Below are positions 37,136-47,116 of a DNA stretch of 64,000 nt, piece by piece (position 1 is the stretch's first letter; each line of letters opens with the position of its first letter). Source of the stretch: Shewanella vesiculosa (GTDB lineage: Bacteria; Pseudomonadota; Gammaproteobacteria; Enterobacterales; Shewanellaceae); the NCBI RefSeq assembly GCF_021560015.1, contig NZ_CP073588.1:1488001-1552000 (forward strand). The letters run 5' to 3'. Both the position numbers and the translations under genes were made by a program. The notes under the pieces were generated by a model. It was not told the origin of the DNA. It did not search any database and saw nothing but the letters and a program-made list of their open reading frames with translations.

Positions 37136-37825
37136 ATGAAACGAATTGCCATTGTTGAAGACGAAGCCGCTATCCGCGAAAACTATAAAGATGTCCTGCA
37201 ACAGCAAGGATATAGCGTGCAAGCTTATGCAAACCGCCCCGCAGCTATGCTCGCCTTTAATGGTCGTTTACCTGACCTAGCCATTATTGATATTGGTTTG
37301 GAACATGAAATTGATGGTGGTTTTACCCTATGCCAGTCACTTCGGGCGATGTCGAGTAGCTTACCAATTATCTTTTTAACCGCCAGAGACAGCGACTTTG
37401 ATACCGTTTGTGGCCTACGTTTGGGCGCTGACGACTACTTAACCAAAGATGTCAGTTTTCCTCATTTATTGGCGCGTATTGCAGCACTGTTTCGCCGTTC
37501 AGAACTCATAGGCTCAAGCCCCATTGAAGACAACTTACTCGAGCGCGGTCACCTCACCATTGATGGCAACCGTATTCAGGTTTATTGGAAATCGCTGCCA
37601 ATAGAGCTGACGGTGACCGAATTTTGGATGGTACACGCTATGGCAAAACATCCAGGTCATGTGCGCAGTCGCCAAGATTTAATGCAAGAAGCCAAAATTT
37701 ACGTTGACGACAGTACTATCACCTCACATGTAAAACGCATTCGTAAAAAGTTTATCGCTATCGACTCCGAGTTTGACTGTATCGATACCGTGTATGGTAT
37801 GGGTTATCGCTGGGACAATATTTAA
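37136..37825 (+). CDS. pdsR: PDS-system response regulator
   Basis: This 229-residue OmpR/PhoB-type regulator has a receiver domain with acidic residues E8-D9-E10, phosphoacceptor D52 (LAIIDIGLE) and K105-like Lys in DDYLTKD. The C-terminal winged helix ends at IRKKFIAIDSEFDCIDTVYGMGYRW. It is divergent from the pdsO gene and overlaps functionally with the histidine kinase gene that starts four bases after its stop. It is expected to control the sortase locus. The start is ATG 37136. Confidence 0.92.
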   Translation: MKRIAIVEDEAAIRENYKDVLQQQGYSVQAYANRPAAMLAFNGRLPDLAIIDIGLEHEIDGGFTLCQSLRAMSSSLPIIFLTARDSDFDTVCGLRLGADDYLTKDVSFPHLLARIAALFRRSELIGSSPIEDNLLERGHLTIDGNRIQVYWKSLPIELTVTEFWMVHAMAKHPGHVRSRQDLMQEAKIYVDDSTITSHVKRIRKKFIAIDSEFDCIDTVYGMGYRWDNI

Positions 37826-37828
37826 CCG

Positions 37829-40000
37829 ATGAATTTACCTATAGGACTGCGCGCCAAAGTTGTCATTTTGTCACTGTTTTTGCTCTGCCTACCTTGGCTT
37901 GGGTATGAATATGTGTGGGAAATGGAAAAGTACTTGCGCTATGGCCAAGAAAAAACGTTGGAAGGTACCACTCAGGCACTTGCCACCGCCTTACATGAGC
38001 GACCTAAATTATTTGACAACCAAGCCAGCTTTTTAAACCAAGTTGAAGAAGGTCGCGACTTATACGCATACCCGTTAGCGGGCCCAATACAACTTGATGG
38101 CAAACTCACAGATTGGGATTTATACCAACACCGCACCTTAAACTACTCTGATGAACATGTTCTTTATCAACGTAATAAATCTGAGCCAATTGATATCAGC
38201 TTTAACCATATGGTGGGTAAATACGGCGGTTACCTGTATGGATTTTTTAATGTCACTGATCAAAATGTCGTTTTTCGTAGCCGTAAAAGTTTGCGCATCG
38301 ACAGAAACGATCACTTAGTCATGGCCACTCAATCGCCCGATGGTCAGTTCAGGCGTTATATTATTGCCAACACTCAAAGTGGCTGGTTAAGTGCATTTGA
38401 ATTACCCGCTGATCCCAGCCAATCTATGCCCGTCAGTCCAGAAGTGCGTATTCAAGGACAATGGCTCAAGACAGAGCAAGGTTACAATATTGAATTCAGG
38501 CTGCCGCTGGAAATGGTCGGCAGTAAACTAGGTTTTGCGATTCATAATGTCAACGATGCCAAAACCCGGCAATTAGTGAATATCATCGGCACATCAGCCA
38601 CCGATTCCGTCGCCAGTTTAGGCACGGTACTTGTGCCCTCACCTGAAATTGAAAGCATTATTAAAGGCATGAGCCATAACAGCTCACGCATTTGGGTGGT
38701 CGATAATCACGGCCGAGTACTGGCTAAATCGGGCGATATTCGTTCATCATCCAATACGTGGGCGGATGACCTAGACGTCAATCAAGCAGACTCGTTTTGG
38801 CAGCACGTAAAACAGCAATATATATTGCCGCTGTACTACAAAATATTAACCCGTCCACCGCAAGACTTTATCGATTCGCTGCAAGACTCTACCGAACTCA
38901 CCGGCAGCCACATTGAAAAAGCCTTAAGCGGTAAGCAAGGTTCAACATGGCGCCTCACCCCAGATAATAAAGCGGTGGTACTGGCCGCAGCCAGCCCAAT
39001 ATGGATTGATGATAAAGTCATGGGCGTCGTAATAGCAGAAGAAACCACTCACGGTATTCGCAGCCTACGTAACCGCGCATTAGAAAAGCTGTTTAACGTT
39101 ATCTTGACCATTATGAGCATGGGCACATTAGCCTTGTTTATCTTTGCTTCCAGTATTTCAAGTCGCATCCGTCGTCTGCGTGATCAGGCTGAACTCGCCA
39201 TCGACAGCCAAGGCCGGGTAAGGCAGCAAATTGTCGCTTCAAAAAATCGTGACGAAATCGGTGACTTGTCCCGCAGTTTTTCGAGTATTGTCAGCCGTTT
39301 AGGTCAGTACACACATTATTTGGAAAATATGTCATCGCGCTTGTCGCATGAACTGCGCACCCCAGTTGCCGTGGTTCGCAGTTCGCTTGAGCATTTGGGT
39401 TTACAACAACTTGATGATCAATCGCAAAAATATGTTAATCGCGCTCAAGAAGGCGTCAGTCGCTTGCATCTTATTTTAAATAACCTAAGCGAAGCTACCC
39501 GCTTAGAAGCCAGTTTAACCCAAGCAGAAAGCTGCCACTTTTCATTAAAGAAGGTCATCAGTGGTTGCATGCAAGGCTATCAAATCACCTATCCAGATCA
39601 AGTATTTACCGTGCATATTGAAGATAAAACCCTGTTTTGCGACGGTGTTCCGGAATATATTGCTCAATTAATGGATAAACTGATCAACAACGCAATTGAG
39701 TTTCATGAGCCCGCCAGCGCGATTACTGTCAGCCTGACTCAATACAATAAACAGGCGATATTGAAAGTCAGTAATATTGGTCCTTTATTGCCTAAAGACA
39801 TGAATAGCCAAATTTTTGAATCCATGGTGTCAATTAGGCCGCAAGGTATAAACGGCAAGCCACATCTAGGTTTAGGCTTGTATATTGCTCGTTTGGTCAC
39901 CGACTTCCATCATGGCACGATTAAAGCTAGCAACATGATAGAAAATGGTATTGAAGGCGTCGAAATATGCCTGACGTTACCCTTAGGTGATGAAAAATAG
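37829..40000 (+). CDS. pdsS: PDS-system sensor histidine kinase
   Basis: This 723-residue inner-membrane kinase has a short cytoplasmic start, a membrane segment (VVILSLFLLCLPWLGYEYVW) and a periplasmic sensor of about 380 residues. A second membrane segment (LFNVILTIMSMGTLALFIFAS) and HAMP follow. HisKA comes next, with phosphoacceptor His507 in LSHELRTPVAVV, then an HATPase domain (LINNAIEF, LGLGLYIARLV). Part of the sensor (GPIQLDGKLTDWDLYQ...) looks like a carbohydrate-binding CBM9/DOMON-like sandwich. It is cotranscribed with the regulator (three-base gap). Confidence 0.92.
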   Translation: MNLPIGLRAKVVILSLFLLCLPWLGYEYVWEMEKYLRYGQEKTLEGTTQALATALHERPKLFDNQASFLNQVEEGRDLYAYPLAGPIQLDGKLTDWDLYQHRTLNYSDEHVLYQRNKSEPIDISFNHMVGKYGGYLYGFFNVTDQNVVFRSRKSLRIDRNDHLVMATQSPDGQFRRYIIANTQSGWLSAFELPADPSQSMPVSPEVRIQGQWLKTEQGYNIEFRLPLEMVGSKLGFAIHNVNDAKTRQLVNIIGTSATDSVASLGTVLVPSPEIESIIKGMSHNSSRIWVVDNHGRVLAKSGDIRSSSNTWADDLDVNQADSFWQHVKQQYILPLYYKILTRPPQDFIDSLQDSTELTGSHIEKALSGKQGSTWRLTPDNKAVVLAAASPIWIDDKVMGVVIAEETTHGIRSLRNRALEKLFNVILTIMSMGTLALFIFASSISSRIRRLRDQAELAIDSQGRVRQQIVASKNRDEIGDLSRSFSSIVSRLGQYTHYLENMSSRLSHELRTPVAVVRSSLEHLGLQQLDDQSQKYVNRAQEGVSRLHLILNNLSEATRLEASLTQAESCHFSLKKVISGCMQGYQITYPDQVFTVHIEDKTLFCDGVPEYIAQLMDKLINNAIEFHEPASAITVSLTQYNKQAILKVSNIGPLLPKDMNSQIFESMVSIRPQGINGKPHLGLGLYIARLVTDFHHGTIKASNMIENGIEGVEICLTLPLGDEK

Positions 40001-40163
40001 TCAACCACAGCATTTAAGCGCTTTTATTTACGTTTGTTGGTGCTAGGATAATCAACTTTGGTATATCACTCACCGTAGCGCATTTATCCATGTCATTGAT
40101 ATTTTCTAATAAAAATTAGCTAAAGCATAAACCGTGGACTCTACACATAATGGAAGTAACAAC

Positions 40164-41354
40164 ATGAGCAAAGACGATAAACTCGCCACCCAAATTGTTA
40201 GCGTTGGCCGCGAAAAAAAATTCACCAAAGGCATTATCAATCCCCCCGTATTTAGAGCCTCTACAGTGGTGTTCGACACCATGGACGAGATGCGTTTTGC
40301 GATTAAAAACAAAACCAACGGTGAAATGTTTTATGGTCGTCGCGGCACCCCAACCCATTTTGCATTTCAACAAGCCATATGCGAACTTGAAGGCGGCGCG
40401 GGTACTGCATTATACCCTTCGGGTGCAGGCGCGATCAGCAGCGCTTTGTTGGCATTTTTAAAAAGTGGCGACCACTTATTAATGGTCGACACCGCCTATG
40501 AACCGACACGCGACTTATGCAATAAAATGCTCGCGGGTTTTGGTATCGAAACCACCTATTACGACCCAATGATTGGCGATGGCATTCGTGAGTTAATTCG
40601 TCCAAACACCAAGGTGTTATTTTTGGAATCACCAGGTTCTATCACCATGGAAGTGCAGGATGTTCCAACGCTCAGTCGTATCGCCCACGAACATAACGTT
40701 ATTGTGATGCTGGATAATACTTGGGCCTCACCAATTAATTCTCGCCCATTTGATATGGGTGTCGACATCTCAATTCAAGCAGCCACCAAATACATTGTCG
40801 GCCATTCTGATGTGATGATGGGCACGGCTACTGCCAATGAGCAGCATTGGGAGCAACTGCGCGAAAACAGTTACTTAATGGGCCAAACCACCTCGCCTGA
40901 TGACGTGTATTTAGCCGCGCGAGGCCTACGTACCTTAGGGGTGCGTATGGCACAGCATAATAAAAATGCCTTAAAAGTGGCTAATTGGTTGACGACTCGT
41001 GCAGAAGTCGATCATGTGCGTCACCCAGCGTTTGATACTTGCCCGGGTCACGAATTTTTTAAACGCGACTTTAGCAGCGGTAATGGCTTATTCTCGTTTG
41101 TGCTTAAGCAAGGCGACTTAGCATCGGTGACGGCTTTTGTTGAAAACATGGACCATTTTAAAATGGGCTTTTCATGGGGTGGTTTCGAAAGCTTAATTTT
41201 AGGGGTATTTGGTATTAACAATATCCGCACGGCTACCCAATGGGACAACAGCAAGCCATTAATACGCTTACACATTGGACTTGAAGATGCCGACGATTTA
41301 ATTGCCGATCTTGATGCGGCATTTAGCCGATATAATGCAATACTACAAAAATAG
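40164..41354 (+). CDS. metC: Cystathionine beta-lyase
   Basis: This PLP enzyme cleaves cystathionine to homocysteine, pyruvate and ammonia in methionine synthesis. I start at ATG 40164 (MSKDDKLATQIV), which has GGAAG upstream, and not at the GTG at 40134. The 396-residue product shows the Cys/Met metabolism PLP-enzyme fold. The Schiff-base Lys lies in SIQAATKYIVGHSDVMMG, the Asp that binds the pyridine nitrogen in VIVMLDNTWASP, and a MetC-type YGRRGTPT motif comes early. It stands alone between the PDS kinase and a small membrane protein. Confidence 0.92.
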   Translation: MSKDDKLATQIVSVGREKKFTKGIINPPVFRASTVVFDTMDEMRFAIKNKTNGEMFYGRRGTPTHFAFQQAICELEGGAGTALYPSGAGAISSALLAFLKSGDHLLMVDTAYEPTRDLCNKMLAGFGIETTYYDPMIGDGIRELIRPNTKVLFLESPGSITMEVQDVPTLSRIAHEHNVIVMLDNTWASPINSRPFDMGVDISIQAATKYIVGHSDVMMGTATANEQHWEQLRENSYLMGQTTSPDDVYLAARGLRTLGVRMAQHNKNALKVANWLTTRAEVDHVRHPAFDTCPGHEFFKRDFSSGNGLFSFVLKQGDLASVTAFVENMDHFKMGFSWGGFESLILGVFGINNIRTATQWDNSKPLIRLHIGLEDADDLIADLDAAFSRYNAILQK

Positions 41355-41420
41355 CCTCTACTCGTGGCTGTAACGCTTTGCAAAAAACGTTTACGGAATG
41401 TTCAAACTACAGGGAAATCA

Positions 41421-41846
41421 ATGAATATCATCAAATTAGTCATTCTCAGCCTGTGCATTAGCATTGGCTATTATGCATTAACTATCGTGGCAATTGGCCA
41501 GTCTGCTGCCGGCAACTTATTGTGGTGGTTTAATAGCAGTGAATATCCAATGCTGGCGCACCTTGCACAGAACTTTGTTGGTATCGGCATAGCAGCGTTA
41601 ATTCCTGCGTTTATAATCAGAAGTTACGAGCCTGCAAGACAGTGGATTGCCATTACCATTATGATTTTAGCTGCCATGTTATTGCACGGTAATATGCATT
41701 ACATGCCATGGGATCCGATGGGCATCGTCAGGTTTGTAAACAACACCTTGTTTTACGGTGATATCGGTGCAAAAGTGCTGTTTTTCTATATCTTGCTGCT
41801 ACCTATTCTGTGGTTGATGCTGCTTAAACGTATGGCACGTGTCTAG
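41421..41846 (+). CDS. Small multi-TM membrane protein
   Basis: The start ATG 41421 has AGGG seven bases upstream, so the longer frame from 41364 is rejected. The 141-residue protein has four membrane segments (LVILSLCISIGYYALTIV, LAQNFVGIGIAALIPAFII, WIAITIMILAAMLLHG, VLFFYILLLPILWLML). No family is recognised. Position 66 bases past metC with no terminator between suggests cotranscription. Confidence 0.7.
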   Translation: MNIIKLVILSLCISIGYYALTIVAIGQSAAGNLLWWFNSSEYPMLAHLAQNFVGIGIAALIPAFIIRSYEPARQWIAITIMILAAMLLHGNMHYMPWDPMGIVRFVNNTLFYGDIGAKVLFFYILLLPILWLMLLKRMARV

Positions 41847-41890
41847 CCCAAAGTAAGCATACAAAATAGCAGCCCAGTTAACTGTTAGGA

Positions 41891-41932
41891 TTAACAAAGC
41901 CCTGAGTCATAATCGACCCAGGGCTTTGTTAA
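41891..41932. terminator. Strong bidirectional hairpin
   Basis: TTAACAAAGCCCTG (41891-41904) and CAGGGCTTTGTTAA (41919-41932) are perfect complements. The hairpin ends the metC unit and faces the convergent gene at 42012. The accessory patch begins on its right. Confidence 0.8.
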
Positions 41933-42011
41933 TGCTTATGAGCCTTAGTGCAATGTCTACCACCACTGCAACTCACAACCACACTAGCATTCGCAAACCA
42001 TTATGAGGTTA

Positions 42012-42872
42012 TTAATCCTCTAGTACTGAGATAAAAATTCGGTCTGCATTCCACAGTTCTATTATTTTGCGAGTCTTCTTGGCGTTCCAAAAACATTTTC
42101 CAAACAGAATAATCCCCGCACCTTCTAACTGACGCCCTTCTGATACCTTAAAACGTTCTAATAATATCGACTTATATTTAGCGATAGGAATACCAACATC
42201 AGTACAATCAGATGGGTTTAACCAATCAAGCGCTTTATCTAGGTGTGAAATCGTCCCCCAATACATTTTAGGCTTTGCCTCTTTGGCATTAGCACTGGGC
42301 TCAGCCTCGGCAAAGTTAACAAATAAATTCTTCGCTTTGAATTGATAACCAGTATCAAGCTCAATCAAGGTACTCGACTGGGCTAAGTCGCTACCACGCA
42401 TTAGGCTATTGAGAATTTTTTCCAGCCCCAATACTTTGACCTTGGGTTGTTGATTGTTGCCAGCGGGTTTGCGACTGGTATTATCGATTTTTTGGGGACG
42501 GCTTGAGATTCGGTTTGCTCCAGAGGCGACAGTTTTCACCTCTAAAATGGGCTTTTTGGTGTTTAATAACCTGAAATCAATACTGATAATATTCGTATCT
42601 GCAATGAATTGATTCACTTCAACGGCATGTCGAGTCTCTCGGTCTCGCTGAGTTGAAGGATGGCCTTCGTCACATCCTGCAATATGGTATCTAGAGCCAA
42701 AACAGGCCGCTTTACCGTCTGAGCTTCTCTTACGATAATACGCCTTCCCTTTGCACTCAGGGCATTCTAAAAATTGCCTGAATTGTTCAATCTCTGATTC
42801 AGGTAACCCCTGAAATTTCAAAATTGAGAAAGTGTGCCTTTCACCACCATAAGTACAAACCGCATCAATCAT
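42012..42872 (-). CDS. CoiA-like zinc-finger protein, function unknown
   Basis: This 286-residue cytoplasmic protein has an N-terminal zinc-ribbon-like motif, CPECKGKAYYRK, followed by ACFGSRYHIAGCDEGH. The pattern recalls the N-terminal zinc domain of competence protein CoiA. The middle shows DFRLLNTKKPILEVKTV, a strand pattern that could belong to a nuclease-like or OB-like fold, and the C-terminal third is hydrophobic-charged (ERFKVSEGRQLEGAGIILFGKCFW). No partner gene is adjacent. The CoiA resemblance rests on the Cys spacing only. Confidence 0.55.
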   Translation of the reverse strand: MIDAVCTYGGERHTFSILKFQGLPESEIEQFRQFLECPECKGKAYYRKRSSDGKAACFGSRYHIAGCDEGHPSTQRDRETRHAVEVNQFIADTNIISIDFRLLNTKKPILEVKTVASGANRISSRPQKIDNTSRKPAGNNQQPKVKVLGLEKILNSLMRGSDLAQSSTLIELDTGYQFKAKNLFVNFAEAEPSANAKEAKPKMYWGTISHLDKALDWLNPSDCTDVGIPIAKYKSILLERFKVSEGRQLEGAGIILFGKCFWNAKKTRKIIELWNADRIFISVLED

Positions 42873-43163
42873 TTGCTATCCACATCTTTTATAAAAATGC
42901 CCTTTACAATGAGCGATAAAGGAACCTTAAAACCCTACCGAACAATAACAAGTTATTAATAAAAAGACTATTTTGCAATAGCTACTATGGTTATTAGCAG
43001 ATATTAGAAAGTTGAATTGAACATACTAGAAGCCGCTCAACTATTAGGCCGTTAATTGGTTACGGTTTGGTCAGCACGACTCACCAGCGGCTGACGATAT
43101 GATTACTGTCTAAATCGTTTTTGTCGGATAGGCGGCACATGTTACCAAGTGCAGCCCTCCTAA

Positions 43164-43197
43164 GAACCGTACGTGCAACTTTCACTGCATACGGCTC
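43164..43197 (-). ncRNA. Group II intron catalytic domain V
   Basis: This is the 34-nucleotide catalytic hairpin, GAGCCGTATGC...GTACGGTTC on the minus strand. It has an intact stem, a two-base bulge and a GAAA tetraloop, so the ribozyme core looks functional. Confidence 0.9.
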
Positions 43198-43233
43198 AAG
43201 CCTCCGCTAAGGCGTGTTCTGTTACCCAGCACC

Positions 43234-44705
43234 CTACATAGCAGCTAAGACAGGATCGAACCAAGAGTTTCGACCTTCCTTTGCCCGTTTCCGCTTACTT
43301 AAGTAAGCTTCGTACTCGGGGTCGTAAGGTATGGCTGCGCTCCTGATTTTCACATGTCTCTTTATCAGCGTTTGAGCTATCTGAACCAGATTAAAATGGC
43401 AGTCCATGTTGGCGATTTTCTGCCAGCCGTGGAATTGCCATCCTCCTATGCGATTCATATAGTATTTACGCCTCACCCAGTCCTTACTTTTAGTTGGATG
43501 ACGCCTAACGGCCCAACGCCATAACAGCCAGAAAAGTTGATGCCCTACATAACCGAAAACTTGCTTTGCAACACTGTGGCGATAATAGTTCGCCCATCCT
43601 CTCAGTTTCGGATTCAATATTTTAATTAAATCGTTAACGGGGATTGTTGGATGTTTTCTAATAAATTCACGTAGATTACTCAAAAATGATAGAACGTTGC
43701 TCTTGCTCGGTTTAATGAGCAGTTTGCCTTTGTACTTTCTAAGATTGAATCCCAGAAAGTCAAAACCATCATCGATATGAGTAATGTGCGTTTTCTCATC
43801 AGAGAGTGTTAAGCCTCTTTCCTGTAGAAAACCAATTAGTTGCGGCTTGATTTCATTAACGAGCACTTCCTTCGAAGAACCTGTGATAACAAAATCGTCT
43901 GCATATCCGATAAAGTTGACCCTATTCCCTGTTTTACAGGCAATAGACTTAACCAATTGTTCTAACCCAGCCAGCGTGAGCAACATCAGCGTTGGGGAGA
44001 TTATCCGCCTTGCGGCGTTCCTTCTGCTGTTTTGTAGAACAATCCTTTATCAACATAACCACATCCAAGCCATTGTTTCAGCATTCGCTTATCTAATTGA
44101 ATGTTGTCGATGAGCCATTGATGACCTATCTTATCGAAACAAGCTTTGATGTCACCCTCAAGAACCCATTGGCTAGAGCGCTTCATACATAAACATTTGA
44201 AGCACTGTGCAATTGCATCAGCTGCGCTTCGCTTAGGTCGAAAGCCATAGCTATTGAGGTCGGCCACCGTTTCCGAAATAGGCTCCAAGGCGAGAAGATG
44301 AAGCGCTTGCTGCGCTCTATCTATCATGCAAGGAATGCCTAAAGGTCTGAGTTTGCCGTTTTTCTTGGGGATGTAGATACGCCTGAGCGGTTGGGCATGG
44401 TAGCCCTTTCTACTCAGTTGATTGACCGCACCTATACAACGAGCATCACTGTTCCAAACGATCCCGTCTATTCCAGGTGTTTTGCTGCCTTTATTTTGAG
44501 AAACTCTTTTAACAGCAAGCAATTTTGCTGATGTAGAGTGGGTTAATATCCACTGCAATGCTTTCGCCCTGCCGTGTTTACCTTCTCGGGTTGCTTTTGC
44601 AATGCGCATTTGAAGCTTTAATACATGTTGCTTAACCACTTTCCAGTTAATGGATTGCCATTGAGTGCAGTCAGGAGATGCACTAACTTCGATTGAAGCC
44701 ATCAT
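43234..44705 (-). pseudogene. ltrA: Group II intron RT/maturase, one-base frameshift
   Basis: The start is ATG 44705 with GGAG eight bases ahead. The first 234 codons carry the RVT_N domain (WQSINWKVVKQHVLKLQMRIAKA) and RT motifs to GTPQGG. Then TAA (44003-44001) stops the frame. The sequence GGATAATC lacks one A relative to the expected GGAATAATC (G-I-I-S-P). The other frame continues with NFIGYADDFVITG (YADD catalytic motif), the maturase domain (KPSKSNVLSFLSNLREFIRKH) and a KRHVKIRSAAIPYDPEYEAY tail without an HNH endonuclease. It is probably inactive, unless the missing base is an error. Confidence 0.88.
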
Positions 44706-45462
44706 TTGCGTTTCTCCTTGAATAAAGTTCTTCAAATCATCTTGCAACGGGAGACCAGCTAGAAGTCAGCTCGCTTTCGCGCCAGATAGAAGTCTGTATC
44801 CGCATCATTACAATGCGACATTCGCTTTTTCTAGCCTCCTTTACCTGCATTACTATCGGCAGCCTTCACAGACCACTTTCCCAAAGGGAGCAATACAGGC
44901 TTACCCTGTTCCGTATGTCGCGCAACGTCAGGTTAGATGCCCACTATAGTGCGGAGAGTTAATTGATCACGAAAGAATACTGTCCAATTTCTTTCCTACT
45001 CTCGTTGCCTTTTGGCCACAGCGTATTAACCACTTCCGCTGTTTCTCATATAACGCACCTTACATGGATTCACTTAAGTTCATCATACTGACACCCTAGC
45101 ACTTACCCGATTTGTGGTTATCAGGAAGAACGTCCTCTCACGATTCTGTTCCCATTCGGCATAAAGCCAAATATCGTTACATTGTCAGACTCGCTGCTTT
45201 ATTCAGAGTCTTAGGGTCATCTGGTGATACAGATGGTTCACTCTTATCGCGGTGAACAGCGCTTCATACGACTTCAGGTCGCACGGACAGAAGTGAGTTA
45301 GTTTATGGCTCTATCCTATGATTCTTTGATTTTGAAGTTAATAGGTTAAACAATATTTTTCTTGGTTGGGTATTTAGGCACTTTAGCCTTCCTCAGTGTT
45401 ATGAGGAGGTGTCCACTAAACTGGGAAGAAGATTACTTTAACACCATATTGATCACGTGATT

Positions 45463-46471
45463 TTACAGGTTTTCTGTAAACCATTTGGTAATTTCGTTGT
45501 GGGCTTTTGCGGTGTTAGATGAAATGAAGTGATTGTCATCATAAATTACTAATTTATGCTCAATCTCAGTTTCTTTTAGTGCTTTTGCAAATGTTTTAGA
45601 GTGAGAAGCCGAGACTCGGACATCATTTTCACCATGAATTAATAAAATTGGAACATTAGAAGGGGAGTTTGTCCACCCAATTGATAACCGACCTTTCAGC
45701 GAGTTTTTTGTTTTCGTTTCCTTTGTAATCTGGAATTCGGTGTTCATACACTTTTTCCATTTCAGGTCTCATTGCTAAATCGGCATTTAGGTCAGTATTT
45801 AGTGCAATCGTTGCAACTGCTTTTATATTATTAAGTTGTTTTAGTGCAAGAAATGATTGCATGCCACCTCGACTAGCTCCAAGCATACCTATTTTACTTG
45901 TATCAGCTCCGTCAAACTCTCCAATCAAATTAACTAGTTCAACAACATCTTGGACATCAGTACCACCAAATTGATCTTGTTCACCTTTATCAGGTGAACC
46001 AAATGTGCCTCGATACTGGCTACCTACAATCACAAAACCCTTAATGGCTATAGGAAAAAGATTATTCATCATTGCACCAAATACAACGCCACCGTAATTA
46101 CCATTCCCGCCCCTATTGTAAACTATTACAGGTAGGTCAGTAGTTGACTCTTTAGGTCTTATGACAAAACCAAGAACATCTGTCCCGTCGACATTGTATG
46201 TAAAATTAGTACATGAAAGGTTGTTGCTGTAGGTATTAAATTCATCCTTATCAAATTGCTTCTTGAAGCCATCCATTTTATTTTTTAATAACTCGGGAGT
46301 TTTAATCTTTCTAGAAAATTTTCTCTCCATGAAACTTATCCAATTATCATAACTGGTAAATGGTCCTGAGAAACAATCCCTCTCATTGTATATCTTGCCA
46401 TTTTGCTCAACTTCGTTGGCGCTAAGGGTTGTGCCTATAATTGATAAAAATATCAATACTAAATATTTCAT
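45463..46471 (-). pseudogene. Frameshifted secreted alpha/beta hydrolase
   Basis: The protein starts with a signal peptide (MKYLVLIFLSIIGTTLSA). It then shows a prolyl-oligopeptidase-like hydrolase with nucleophile Ser in GASRGGMQSF, the Asp in HGENDVRVSASHS and the His in DDNHFISS. The two parts are in different frames. At 45662-45665 the sequence has GGGG, so frame 1 reads DKLPF-stop instead of continuing DKLPSNVPILLIHG. Removing one G restores a continuous protein of about 335 residues. Either a recent null allele or a homopolymer error explains it. Confidence 0.8.
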
Positions 46472-46727
46472 AAATTTCCTTATATCATGATTATATTATT
46501 AATTTATAGACTCTATCCAATTGCTGTATACCCAACTAATCCAAGTGTTAATTTTGTGTATGAGAATTAAACTTGGATTCCAGTTTTAAAGCTTTGCGGA
46601 TACTGTGTTTAAGGGGGAGTCGTGCAGTAATCTCATCAATTGAATATTTTCTGGGTAATCGCAATACCATTTAATTACGGTGTGTAGTGGCAAATAAAAT
46701 CCGGCCACTATATTTGTAATGGTCAAG

Positions 46728-46979
46728 TCACACTGCCCCCACTAAATTCCTATAAATTCCTCTATCAATCTTTCTTTCAGCACCAGCCCCATAGAGGGAC
46801 AAGTTAACTCTTTTGTTACCTAGATTGAAGTGTGATTCAACAATAAGTTCCCAATTAGCCTCTAACCAATCATCTTTTAAATCAGTATCTTCTGAATTTA
46901 GAAATGCTATGTACCTGCTAGCAGTTAAAAACTTTTGATATCTTTGCATTAGAAATCCAATATCATTTTTATTGTTCAT
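46728..46979 (-). CDS. Small protein of unknown function
   Basis: This 83-residue cytoplasmic protein (MNNKNDIGFLMQRYQKFL...) has GAGG eight to nine bases before its ATG. It has no recognisable motif. The C-terminal part (NLSLYGAGAERKIDRGIYRN) is polar. The gap from 46472 to 46727 holds a 27-codon minus-strand remnant (KWYCDYPENIQLMRLLHD...) without a start, which looks like the tail of a lost gene. Confidence 0.5.
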   Translation of the reverse strand: MNNKNDIGFLMQRYQKFLTASRYIAFLNSEDTDLKDDWLEANWELIVESHFNLGNKRVNLSLYGAGAERKIDRGIYRNLVGAV

Positions 46980-47116
46980 AAGGAATTTCCTCGTCCTGTA
47001 ATGGTCAAGTGTTTCTGGATAGATTTAAACGGGGTTTAAACAACATTATGATAGAGAGCATTATAAAAGTTTGTATAGACAAGAGGGCCAAAGATAGACA
47101 TTGGCCCTGAATGGTA

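Larger units (their letters stand above)
43123..45284 (-). mobile_element. Group II intron, full length
   Basis: The intron starts on the minus strand with GTGCGACC (45284-45277), fitting the GUGYG consensus. It ends in GCCTATCCGAC at 43123. Domain V is complete (43164-43197, 34 nt), with the GAGCCG...CGGTTC stem and GAAA loop. Domain VI (43123-43163) has the bulged A about seven bases from the 3' end. A ltrA-type ORF occupies domain IV. The exon junctions read CTTCTGTCC and AAAAACG. No gene is obviously interrupted, as the flanks are non-coding. Confidence 0.9.

Noticed and set aside
36911..37222. Minus-strand ORF across the pdsO-pdsR gap
   Set aside because: It is antisense to the regulator start and would cover the divergent promoter region.
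45360..45462. IS-like end GAGGTGTCCACTAAACTGGG beside the hydrolase
   Set aside because: A single short match in memory to IS3-type ends, with no partner repeat or transposase remnant nearby.
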